From positions 61,101,378 to 61,165,377 of the forward strand of contig NC_030678.2 in the NCBI RefSeq assembly GCF_000004195.4: DNA of 64,000 nucleotides, read 5' to 3'. Positions 21,607 to 30,884 of this stretch are shown piece after piece. This stretch comes from Xenopus tropicalis (taxonomy: Eukaryota; Chordata; Amphibia; Anura; Pipidae). Numbering within the stretch: position 1 is the first letter of the stretch; every line of letters starts with the position of its first letter. Below the pieces are notes generated by a model. That model searched no databases, was not told where the DNA came from, and was given only the letters and a program-made list of their open reading frames with translations. Made by a program: the position numbers and the translations under genes.

Positions 21607-23080
21607 TTTTATTTTTTTTATTCAACTCTGATGTGGCTAATGTTTCTTTAAGATAATCACAGGGGTTTGATATCCAATAATGGAACAAGCTGTAGATGTC
21701 ACCTGAACTATTTTATGACATATATGTTACATTTTCAATCTTCCCTTTTCTCTCTGTCTTTGCTTTTCTTTAATCCATCTAATCCTTTCACTTTCAGACC
21801 TTCAGTACTTTTGAAATGATTTCTTTGTGTCTTTACACTATCTGTAATGGCTGGATTGGCTTCTGCTGTCATTTCTCACTTATGGATTTCATTGAAATGG
21901 ATCTAGATATCATCTCTGCTTTAACTGGTCTTTAGATTTCCACAGTCACAGTGGATTAGAATCAATATTTCTTCCCTGCTCTTCTGCATGTCATTTAGAA
22001 GTGAAAATTAACCCTTAACTGTAACAACTCAAGGTTCATATAATGGGCATGCCAATATCAGTACCCACCAGGTGTAATCAGATTGTTAGTTAAGGATCTA
22101 CTATATGATTTTACTATGAAATAGAAATATTTTAGAATTATTTTAGACTAAATGAATCAGAATGCTTAAAACTGTGCATTGTATTCTCAATTAGAGAATT
22201 TCTAATTCAATAGTAGTTAGCTGAATTTATTACTTTGTCCCATATTAAGAAATTTGTAATAAGCAAAGCGCAATTTTATGCGCACTTGCCATGGTTTTTT
22301 CCATAATGCTGAGCTTTTTACAAGAATTCCAGTGTTTTTGCACAGGCAAGAGGACCTTTCACACAATGCCTGCTGCACAAGCATCAGATTAACGCAGTAA
22401 TGTCTAATCTCATTAATGGACCAATAAGACAGCCCCCTTTGGCTTGTTGCTCCTTGTGCAGAGAGAAACTCCCTTAGAATTAAATACATGCTTGGCAGGC
22501 AAATGGTTGCTTCAACCATATATATATTCAACATGTATGTATGTGTGTATAATTTTTCTTATTGTATTAATGCTTTCTCTAAGCCTAATATTGTTTTCCC
22601 TTTAGTAAACAACTCAATCATGCTGTCTGGCATTTGGGTATTCCAGATTGGGAATTTGCTTATTAGACCAGGGAATCACTAACTGACACACGTTACTTCA
22701 ATGTGTTATACAGCCAGATGGTCCTGATATTAGCCTGGGACTCACAGAAGTAGTGAGGGTTTGTAGCAAGAAAAAAAATTGCTTGAGGGTGTTCTTAAAT
22801 AGATTATAATAATCAAATATTTTAATGGAATAATTTATTATCACCTCCAAAATTTTAGAAAATTGGTTTATTAAACATTCTTCATAGTAATCATGTAACT
22901 ACTATCCTGCCACAACATTGCACCCGGGCCCCTCCCACTGTCCTCCTTACTGTGGTGTATCTACTCGCAGCTTCCCCACTCCAACAACAACCTCCCAGCA
23001 GGCCCCATGCAGTAGAAGGCCCTGGTGCAGTCGCTTTCTCCAGTAAGTCAGCGCTGAATAATAGGACATAATGTAGAATG
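19448..23080. other. Unique AT-rich sequence, no gene seen
   Basis: 3.6 kb without a recognisable gene. It includes an (AT)n tract at 21559-21598 followed by a T-rich run, and a 105-codon minus-strand open frame at 22217-22534 that has no domain and a length expected by chance. A GC-richer patch at 22905-23045 (CACCCGGGCCCCTCCCACTG) may be a repeat scrap. Confidence 0.5.
21559..21598. repeat. (AT)n microsatellite
   Basis: An uninterrupted AT dinucleotide run of about 40 bp, followed by a T-rich tract to about 21620. Confidence 0.95.
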
Positions 23081-23225
23081 GGGGTCCCCAACCTTTTTTA
23101 CCCGTGAGCCACATTCAAATGTAAAAAGAGTGGGGAGCACCAAATGCAGGAAAAAGAGAAAGAGTATTTGAGTAGTTTGTTGTTAATGGATAACTAAATA
23201 CTGTAGAATGCCAAATTTGCCATTT
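23081..23225. mobile_element. Left end of the TCCCCAACC hAT-type repeat
   Basis: GGGGTCCCCAACCTTTTTTA, CCCGTGAGCCACATTCAAAT and GTGGGGAGCACCAAATGCAG match the left part of the complete copy at 40.8 kb. The right end is absent. Confidence 0.7.
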
Positions 23226-23285
23226 AAAACTCTGCTGTGTAATCATTGTATGCACTTGTGTAATCAAGTTCTGGTGTAACACAAA

Positions 23286-23717
23286 GGGGGAGATTTACTA
23301 AGGCACGAATGCTTAGAATGTGTCCGAATGTGTTTTTTTTCGTAATGAACGATATTTTTGCGACTATTTCGTTGCCGTCGCGGCTTTTTCGTATATTTTT
23401 CGTGACTTATTCGTCGCCGTCGTGAAAAAATCGTATTGTTGTGTCGAGTACGAAAGTTTCGGATTCATTCAAGCTTCAGTATCGTAACTTTCCTTGGGCC
23501 AGGCTGGAGCTGCAGAGTGCCATTTATTCCTCTGTGAGGCTTCCAAAATCATGCAAAGTCGGAAAGGTTTTTCCGTTGTTTACGATCGTTCAATACGATA
23601 AAGCCGCGACGGCGATGAAATAGTCGCGCAAAATACGATAAAAGTCGCAAAATTTTCGTTTCCAATCTGAATTTTTGCTATTCAGGATTCGAATTCGTGC
23701 TTTGGTAAATCTGCCCC
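23286..23717. mobile_element. GGGGCAGATTTACTAA-family palindromic MITE, complete
   Basis: GGGGGAGATTTACTAAGGCA at the left mirrors GCTTTGGTAAATCTGCCCC at the right, and AAA flanks both sides. The interior words CTTTCCTTGGGCCAGGCTGG and GAGCTGCAGAGTGCCATTTA are shared with 9.3 and 25.8 kb. CG-rich words (CGTCGCCGTCG and its complement) form mirrored subterminal blocks. Confidence 0.85.
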
Positions 23718-23788
23718 AAAGTGTAAGCTTGAAAAAACACTTCAACAGCACTGCAACATTTTATATATTTTTAATACCACTTTTCAAG

Positions 23789-24772
23789 TAACATAGTAAG
23801 TTGGGTTGAAAAAAGACATACGTCCATCAAGTTCAACCATAATGCCTATATATAACCTGCCTAACTACAAGTTGATCCAGAGGAAGGCAGAAAACCCCAT
23901 CTGAAGCCTCTCTAATTTGCCGCAGAGGGGAAAAAATTCCTTCCTGACTCCAAGATGGCAATCGGACCAGTCCCTGGATCAACTTGTACTAAGAGCTATC
24001 TCCCATAACCCTGTATTCCCTCACTTGCTAAGAATCCATCCAGCCCCTTCTTAAAGTTATATAATGTATCAGCCAGCACGACTGATTCGGGGAGGGAATT
24101 CCACAACCTCACAGCTCTCACTGTAAAAAATCCTTTCCGAATGTTTAAATGGAACCTCCCTTCTTCTAAATGGAGTGGGTGCCCTCGTGTCCGTTGGAAG
24201 GACCTACTGGTAAATAAAACATTAGAAAGGTTATTATATGATCCCTTTATATATTTATACATAGTTATCATGTCACCTCTTAAGCGCCTCTTCTCCAGTG
24301 TAAACAGACCCAACTTTTTCATAACTGAGACTTTCCATACCCTTTACCAGCTTAGTTGCCCTTCTCTGGACCCTCTCTAACTCAATAATGTCCCGTTTGA
24401 GCACTGGAGACCAAAACTGAACAGCATATTCTAGATGGGGCCTTACCAGTGCTCTGTAAAGGGGAAGCATAACCCCCTCCTCCCGTGAATCTATTCCCCT
24501 TTTAATACAGCTCAGAACCTTGTTTGCCCTTGCAGCTGCTGCCTGGCATTGCTTGCTACAGCCAAGTTTATTATCTACAAGGACTCCAAGGTCCTTCTCC
24601 ATTATGGATTTGCCTAGTGCAGTCCCATTAAGGGTATACGGGGCTTGCATATTTTTACATCCCAGGTGCATGACCTTACATTTATCCACATTAAATCTCA
24701 TCTGCCACTTAGCAGATGATTTAGCAAGTGATTTTCTTGCAACCAAATCTGTCACTTTGACGTACATAGGTT
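23789..24772 (-). pseudogene. CR1 LINE 3' remnant: reverse transcriptase C-terminal region, frameshifted
   Basis: On the minus strand the translation from 24767 down to 24273 carries the CR1-type reverse transcriptase C-terminal region: KWQMRFNVDKCKVMHLG near the start, then EKDLGVLVDNKL, LYRALVRPHLEYAVQFWSP and LERVQRRATKLVKGMESL. The homology then moves to another frame (24322 to 23996) with KLGLFTLEKRRLRGDM, RTRGHPLHLEEGRFHLNIRK and RLWNSLPESVV, so at least one frameshift lies near 24318 in an A run. The 3' tail at 23789-23840 (ACATAGTAAGTTGGGTTG) is the usual end of this family. The endonuclease and most of the polymerase are missing: the copy is 5'-truncated at about 24772, as is normal for LINEs. 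It is not functional. Confidence 0.92.
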
Positions 24773-25173
24773 ACACCAAGTTTGAAGTTTTGTAACATTA
24801 TAATGGAAAGGCTGAAGAAAAGCCCCTCTGCTGGCATTGGCTTTCTTCTGTAACTTCACCCACTGAAATGCACTGAAATGCATACTCACACACTTTCTTG
24901 CCACAATCTGTGCACCAGAACACAGATGCTAGCACAGGGGCTGATTCTCAGCCTGTGTTTATCCACAGTGGCAGTACCCTAATAGTATTAAGGTGTTCAC
25001 CAAAAATACACCAGGTACATGTATTTTCTTCAGGTACCAAAGGCATAAAAATTAGGCTTGTTTGTGAAACATGAGTGACCACTTTTAATTGCATGTAAAA
25101 ATGTTTAATTTCTGGCAATTGAAGTGGCCAAATAGTAAGTATTTTTAGGGGCAATACACAAAGGCCTCCTTAC
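24773..25173. other. Unique sequence, no gene seen
   Basis: Nothing recognised. A 15-base word (CACTGAAATGCACTG) partly repeats near 24860. Confidence 0.5.
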
Positions 25174-25240
25174 TAGTGATGGGTGGAAGTATTCGCCAGG
25201 CATGGATTTGTTGCTAATTTCTTTATACATTTAAAAGGCT
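25174..25240. mobile_element. Left end of a TAGTGATGRGC hAT-type MITE
   Basis: TAGTGATGGGTGGAAGTATT followed by CGCCAGGCATGGATTTG is the family's left end. It is cut off by the adjoining T2 MITE, and no right end is found on the other side. Confidence 0.65.
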
Positions 25241-25664
25241 TTAAAGGAACAGTAACACCAAAAAATGAAAGTGTATAAAAGTAACTAAAATATAATGTGC
25301 TGCTGCCCTGCACTGGTAACAGTTATGTATTTACTTCAGAAAGTCTTTTATAATTTATATAAATAAGCTGCTGTGTAGCCATGGGGGCAGCCATTCAAAG
25401 GAGAAAAGGCACAGGCACTTAGCAGATAACAGATAAAACACTATTGTATTCTACAGAGCTTATCTGTTATCTGCTATGTAACCTGTGCCTTTTCTCCTTT
25501 TTCCAGCTTGAATGGCTGCCCCCGGGGCTACACAGCAGCTTATTATATAAATTATAGTAGTGTTACTGTAGCAAACACGCCAGTTTTACCAGTGCAGGGC
25601 AACAGTGCATTATATTTTTATTACTTGAAAGCTCTTTCATTTTTTGGTGTTACTGTTCCTTTAA
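25241..25664. mobile_element. T2-type MITE, complete, TTAA-flanked
   Basis: TTAA at 25241-25244 and 25661-25664. The left end TTAAAGGAACAGTAACACC mirrors GGTGTTACTGTTCCTTTAA. Long inner arms (GGCTACACAGCAGCTTATTA and its complement) make it almost fully palindromic. Same family as 15.8 and 56.3 kb. A 68-codon open frame is incidental. Confidence 0.9.
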
Positions 25665-25751
25665 GACAAAAAGAAAAAGTAGGAAAGTTAAAAAGTATAT
25701 ATGCAGAACCCTAGTACCCTAGTTAGTCTTGCTTCTACTTTCACTGGGCTG

Positions 25752-26243
25752 GGGGCACATTTATCAAAGTACGACAGGTATGAAATACAAAAAATCGTAT
25801 TTGGTCGTACTGTGTATATTTTCTGCAATTTTTTCGTACTTTACGCAACTTTTTCATACATTTGCGTGACTTTTTCGTACTTTGCGACAAAATGTGTGCG
25901 TCAAAATCGTATTGTTGTGCCGAGAATGAAAGTTTGGATTCATTCAAGCTTTGGTATCGTGACTTTCCTTGGGCCAGGTTGAAGCTGCAGAGTGCCATTG
26001 AGTCCTATGGGAGGCTTCCAAAATCATGCACTGAAGGATCAAAGTCGGAAAGGTTTTCCCGCCATTTATGATCGTTCGATATGAAAATTTTGTGACTTTT
26101 GGATCGCCAATACGATATTATTGTGACTATTCCGACTTTTTCGTAAGCATTTTTGTGATATTTGCGATCATCAGAAATTATTGTATTTAATCTGAGTTTT
26201 TCCCATTTCAGGATTCGAACTCGTACTTTGATGAATGTGCCCC
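25752..26243. mobile_element. GGGGCACATTTATCAAAG palindromic MITE
   Basis: GGGGCACATTTATCAAAGTA mirrors TACTTTGATGAATGTGCCCC at the right end. The interior shares TTTCCTTGGGCCAGGTTGAA and GCTGCAGAGTGCCATTGAGT with 9.3 and 23.3 kb but has a different outer sequence, so it is a sister subfamily. The left half holds several CGTACTTT / CGCAACTTTTTCATA words. Confidence 0.82.
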
Positions 26244-26873
26244 TTATTGTTCAAAAGTAACCTTTAGTTTTCTTATCATGTTGCTAATATTGTTTTGATG
26301 TTGTCTCTTTCAGTTATTGCCTCTTCACTTTACTGTTAGAAACCCACATGCGCATGAAACGCGTTAGGCGTGTTGGTTTTAAAGGGAATGATTAAAAGCT
26401 GAAGTTTTAGATGTTCCATGGCTGTCCGGTGTGCTGATTGAAGCTGTTTTTCGTTTGTATTAAATCATAATTGTGACCTAACAAACTAAATGAATGTATA
26501 CGATAAATTACATTTCTGCATTCATATACTAAATTGCACTACATGTCATCACTACTACTACTACTCTACAATCTTATTATGATACACTTTTACATATATA
26601 GTGCCTGTAGGGTAGGAAAGGTCTGTTGGAGGAATAAGCTGTACTAGATACACAAATGCCGAGCCTAGATCATCTTCTGGATGGTCAGCATCACAGAGGA
26701 GTGTCTAGCACTGATCTCTTTGTGAAGCCTTGCAGCGTTGTGACTGAATATGTTCACTGAACTAATCTAATATCTTCATAACTACAGTTGGAGGTACATC
26801 CCGCTATAATGCCACCTTTATTCACTCTTATGACATTGTTTCATTCTTGATTTATACAAACATGACAGGTATA
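26244..26873. other. Unique sequence with a GAAACGCGTTAGG motif
   Basis: No gene seen. GCATGAAACGCGTTAGGCGT near 26353 resembles the repeat motif at 7155. A (CTA)n tract of about six units lies near 26552. Confidence 0.45.
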
Positions 26874-27423
26874 CAGGTATGGGATCTGTCATCTGGGAAA
26901 AAATTTTTTTTAGACATATTGGGCCTGATTCACTAAAGTGCGATAAAAATGATTGCACGCTTTTTTGCGCTAAAAAACGCAAAATAATTTGCGCGCGACT
27001 CACCATTAAAGCGTGCGAAAAATCGCCATTTTCGCATGGGTTATTTCTCGCGCAAGTTTTAGCGCATGTGTTAATTTCCGCACTGAAAAGAATACGATCG
27101 CATGATTCACTATAACTTTTGCGCGCTAAATATCGCATTCGGCTATGCGAAAATTAACACCTACTACAGGCAGGCGAAAAATTATACAAAAGTACAGTAA
27201 ATGAGTTTTTTGCAATAAAATATGGACTTACAGTGTTATTTATTCAACTTTGTGTCTTTTTACTCAATTTTACTAAAGTCTTGGCATGTATGGAATTTCG
27301 CTACTAATATACAGTACTATAGCGGTGAATATGTTGTCGCCAAAATATACTGTACTGTAGCGGCGAATATTTTTTTCGCGCAAATAACATTACTATGTAT
27401 ATTTTGGCGATATTTTTTTTTCC

Positions 27424-27477
27424 GCGATTTTGTAATCTCGCGAATTGCGGACATTTTGTGGCGATTTTGTAATCTCG
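27424..27477 (+). repeat. Two direct copies of a 17-bp word upstream of the Myb-like gene
   Basis: GCGATTTTGTAATCTCG occurs at 27424-27440 and exactly again at 27461-27477, 53-106 bp before the start codon. Further upstream a longer unit (ACTATAGCGGTGAATAT / ACTGTAGCGGCGAATAT) also repeats, at about 27317 and 27354. These could be protein-binding sites or promoter parts. Confidence 0.75.
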
Positions 27478-27529
27478 TGACATGTGCGACTTGGGGCCAT
27501 TTTGTGTCATTGAGCCAAACTGAGAGGAC

Positions 27530-28953
27530 ATGCCTGGGGTTTCTGACTTGCTACCAGGGGAGAGGCGCTATATTATCAGCGTGCTCCTGCGTGCAGGATA
27601 TGACCACCCACCGCCGGGGGACTTAGGGGTCCACGAGAGGAAGAGGGCAATCCTGGACGAGCTAAGACAAGGTTTGATCGCCAGGTTTGCCCTTGATGTG
27701 GGCTCCCACCAGCTCCGGCGGCTGTGGTCCGACCTTAAGCGCAGGAGCCCAGACCTGGTCGCTGAAATTAGAGAAGGTAATTATTGTACTTTATTATGCT
27801 TTTACAGTATACGTTCAGTAAAAGATTTAGCAAGTAATTTGAACTAAAGGTACAAATGTAAGAAATGTCAGGGATGATGAAAGTAACATAGTAACATAGT
27901 AAGTTGGGTTGAAAAAAGACATACGTCCATCACGTTCAACCATAATGCCAGTGAGGAACTGAAACATTGCTCACAATAAACCTCTGAATATTATTTCACA
28001 TCTTTGTGACTCCTTGTCAAAATCCTGTGTGTGCCGTCACCCCATGCCTGTCTAGATTTTGTTTTGCCACAGGCACCCAGGTATTATTGTTCCTTATGGT
28101 GTGCAGCTTCCCAGCACTTCCTATTGTACATATATATATATATATATATATATACACATCTATTTTCAAATACATATGCATAAATAAGTTTAAAGCAGGG
28201 GGGAAGCAGCAGGGACCTGCCCATAGTATGAGTCATTTGGGGAAGGGCCACGAATGCTTCAGGGGGCCCTGGCTAACAATGTCTGTGTGTCCTTTTTATT
28301 GATGTGAGGGTTCACAGGGGGAGGGGCCATTGGGGGCGTGGGAGGAGGGGGGCCCAAAAAATGTTGTTGTAAGGGGCCCCGTTATTTATGATGGTGTATG
28401 AATGTATATATATATAATATATTACACAAAATAACATCTTGCAAATACTATTTCACAGAACTTCAGCTGGCGCCTCCTCCCCAGGCCCAACCCCAGGCCC
28501 TCCAGCCTCTACCGGCCCCAGCGGCCCGACCTGCGGCCCCCGTGGCCCAACAATTGGCCCCAGAGGCCCGACCAGAGGCCCCAGGACCCAGCCAGGCCCC
28601 ACAGGCCCCAGGACCCAGCCAGGCCCCACAGGCCCCAGGACCCAGCCAGGCCCCAGAGGCCCCAGGACCCAGCCAGGCCCCAGACTCTGATGAGGGGGAG
28701 GAGGCCGCCGAGGCCGAGGAGGCCATGGAGGCCCCTTTACTCCTCCCCCAGTTTGAGCCCACTTTCCCCGGCCCTTGGGTTCCCCCCCCAGCCCCCCGGA
28801 TGCCAGTCACCAGGTTCTCCTGCCGAGGAAGGCCCACAACATCGGTCCATGCAGGAGAACCTGGACAATGTGAGGGCTGAGCTGGCCCAGCTCCGGGGGG
28901 AAGTTGCTGAACTGAGGAGGGACTTTCAGGAACTCAAGGGCAGCAAGCCCTAA
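27530..28953 (+). CDS. Harbinger Myb/SANT-like DNA-binding protein, two exons, probably frameshifted
   Basis: Exon 1 is 27530-27776 (82 codons plus one base), ending AGAGAAG before intron start GTAATT. The acceptor TTTCACAG ends at 28458, and joining there keeps the reading frame. Exon 1 is a compact helical domain with a late WSDLKRR motif (residues about 66-72) preceded by SHQLRRL, typical of the last helix of Myb/SANT-like domains in Harbinger and NAIF1-type proteins. Exon 2 is Pro/Ala-rich with a four-copy APGPSQAPQ repeat, then an acidic stretch (DEGEEAAEAEE). The spliced frame stops at 28880. A leucine-heptad coiled coil (ENLDNVRAELAQLRGEVAEL) ending at TAA 28951-28953 lies one frame over, so an indel in the C runs at 28786-28800 probably broke the gene, or the sequence is wrong there. 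The family role is to bind element ends and bring in the transposase; here the partner is missing. Both exons are far more GC-rich than their surroundings. Confidence 0.65.
27883..27950 (-). mobile_element. CR1 LINE 3' tail in the Myb gene intron
   Basis: GTAACATAGTAACATAGTAA followed by GTTGGGTTGAAAAAAGACAT, TCCATCACGTTCAACCATAA is the same 3' end as at 23789-23860. Two copies of the 8-base unit ACATAGTA lie at the tail. Only about 70 bp of LINE is present, a severely 5'-truncated insertion. Confidence 0.85.
28128..28154. repeat. (TA)n microsatellite in the intron
   Basis: An uninterrupted TA run followed by CACATC, inside the intron of the Myb-like gene. Confidence 0.9.
28584..28691 (+). 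repeat. 27-bp coding repeat, four copies
   Basis: GGACCCAGCCAGGCCCCA starts at 28584, 28611, 28638 and 28665, an exact 27-bp period. In frame it encodes a nine-residue Pro/Gln-rich unit (PGPSQAPQA). The copies differ by one or two bases, suggesting recent expansion. Confidence 0.9.
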
Positions 28954-28982
28954 GTTTCCCCCCCCCCCTTTTTTTTATTTTA

Positions 28983-28988
28983 AATAAA
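28983..28988 (+). promoter_or_regulatory. Polyadenylation signal AATAAA of the Myb-like gene
   Basis: AATAAA lies about 30 bases after the TAA at 28951-28953, behind a C run and a T-rich tract. This is a sensible place for the 3' end of the transposon gene and supports the downstream coiled-coil stop as the original end. Confidence 0.6.
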
Positions 28989-30147
28989 AGTTTTTAGTTT
29001 TCTACATTTGAACTGAGTAATGTGTCATTATTTATCCTTCATTGATATGGTATTCTATACTTTCATGTAGTTTCCCCTACACTCTTACATTTATCAGTAA
29101 CAGCATCAATATGCTATATGGGTTAAATGTTTGCAAATATTCTGCCAACAATTTCGTCTTGAGCCTATTTTGCTGAATAGTAAAACTTGCGTTAATTAGT
29201 ACGTAGCGTATTTTCTGGCGAATGTGATAACTGCCAATCCAATGTTTTGTTGCCAGAATAATTGCAATATTATATTTGTCCCCGTTTAATAAAGTGCCCA
29301 TAACATATTTGCCATTTATTCTGTGTCTAAAATCTCCCACTTAATTTAAGCCACTTTAGCTAACGGACCCCTAAGTATTTGGCTAAATATTCTTAAATGC
29401 CCCCCCCCCCCATTTTATTATCTCTGGCACTTCTTTTTTTTCTTACTTATATTTTTATTGTTTTTTGGGGGGGTTTTTGGCAAATAAACTTTTATACAGC
29501 ACCTATTTCTCCCAGGGCAAAATGTCGCAATTTTTATGCTGCCGATTGTCGCGTATTTCATGCGATAGGTTTGTCGCGACAATTAGCGTGATAAATAGCG
29601 GAAAATACCGCGCACGCTATTTATCGCATTGAAATACCGCGCGTAAAAAAGCGCGAGTATGCTTATAGTGAATCGTGCAAAAAATCGCCAAAATTAAGCA
29701 GCGGTAAAAATTTTAGCGCACAATAAAAATAGCGCACGTTTTATCACACTTTAGTGAATCTGGCCCATTTTCTTTTTCTCTGTAATAATAAAACAGTGCC
29801 TTGTACGTGAGCCCAACTAAAATATAATGAATTCTTATTGAGAACACAACAATTCTATTGGATTTATTTATAATATTTACATGATTTTTAGAAGACTTAA
29901 GGTATGGAGATCCACAATACAGAAAGATCTCTTATCTGGGAAAAGCTAGGTCTGGAGCATTATATATATATAGCATAATATATCCCATACCTGTACTCTG
30001 TAAAATAATGTACTTAGGGGCTGATTGCTCAAGCCTCTGGGCTCAGGTGAGGTTTATCTAATTACTTGGTACATTTTTTTTTCTTGGCACCTAAAACCAG
30101 AAACCAAGTGGTCTCTCTCTAGCTATCTATATCTATCTAGTGATTAG

Positions 30148-30498
30148 TAGTGATGACCGATATGTTTCACCGGGCATGGATTCGCAGCCAATTTCCTTGT
30201 TTCGCCATTCGCAGATTTTTTCACGAAATGGCCGCAAATATTGGCCACGGAAAAAATTTGCCACGTGTTTTGCAAATTTTTCCCCATTTTGTGGATGAGC
30301 TATTTTTTAGATATATATATATATAGATTCGCTGCGAAATTCCGCATTTTGCCATAGCCAAATATTTTTTGCTAAACTGCTGCAAAAATTTGCAGACTGA
30401 AGAAAAAGCCACGGTTGCTTTAAAAAAAGTCACTGCCATGTCAAAAAGGACACACCCGCGCCAAAAATCATGCGGTCGTATCAAAGAAGTCATCACTA
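30148..30498. mobile_element. TAGTGATGRGC hAT-type MITE, diverged
   Basis: It starts TAGTGATGACCGATATGTTT and contains CGGGCATGGATTCGCAGCC. It ends GAAGTCATCACTA. The interior has mirrored CGAAATGGCCGC / GCGAAATTCCGC words and a short (TA)n near 30311. The 8 bases outside the ends do not match, so either one flank was lost or the element is a recombinant. Confidence 0.65.
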
Positions 30499-30582
30499 TC
30501 TCTCATCATTCTACAAAGCTGGATAAAGACATAAGCTCTCATTTACAACCTCTCTTTTATTTACATGCTAGCATATATTCTT

Positions 30583-30723
30583 CCATCTATTTCTCCTCTT
30601 TGTTCCCATTGAGAAATAGGGAATGACCATGAAACAGGCCAAATGGTCTGGAGCAGGAGGGCCCACTGACACCTGGGCCCACCGGGAGTTTTCCCGGTAT
30701 CCTGGTGGGCCAGTCTGACACTG
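30583..30723. mobile_element. Right-end fragment of a CAGTGTCAGACTGG hAT-type element
   Basis: The fragment ends GGGCCAGTCTGACACTG and includes ACACCTGGGCCCACCGGGAG with its mirror TCCTGGTGGGCC, plus AAATAGGGAATGACCATGAA at the inner side. I recognise this order from Xenopus repeats. No left terminus is seen. Confidence 0.6.
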
Positions 30724-30884
30724 GATGTATTGTGTTTTTAATCCAATGTCCATGGGGCAATGTGAGAACCTTTCCTATGGAGTTGCCCCAGGTAAATTTA
30801 GAGAGTTCTCTCTGCACTAGCACTCCAACTCCCCTGCAAACAGTACAATTACTAAAGTGGTAATGTCAGGAATGGCAAACTTAC

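Larger units (their letters stand above)
26921..29766 (+). mobile_element. Harbinger-type transposon carrying only a Myb-like gene
   Basis: The terminal inverted repeats GGGCCTGATTCACTAAAGTG and its partner (complement of GGGCCAGATTCACTAAAGTG) agree at about 26 of 28 bases. ATT lies outside both ends (26918-26920 and 29767-29769), a 3-bp duplication. Subterminal regions are rich in GCG/CGC words at both ends. The 2.85-kb interior has a two-exon gene on the plus strand and no DDE transposase in any frame, so the element is non-autonomous, though larger than a MITE. Harbinger transposons normally encode a DDE nuclease and a Myb/SANT-like protein; this one retains or captured only the second. 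Superfamily assignment rests on the ends, the 3-bp duplication and the Myb-like product. Confidence 0.78.
26874..29993. mobile_element. CAGGTATRGGA MITE split by a Harbinger insertion
   Basis: The left piece (26874-26920) starts CAGGTATGGGATCTGTCATC after TA. The right piece (29767-29993) resumes with TCTCTGTAATAATAAAACAG and GACTTAAGGTATGGAGATCC and ends CCCATACCTG followed by TA. Together they make one MITE with an internal deletion near the break. Everything between is the later Harbinger-type element. Confidence 0.85.

Noticed and set aside
22217..22534. 105-codon minus-strand frame as a gene
   Set aside because: No domain recognised and several frames of this length are expected by chance; kept only as a conservation candidate.
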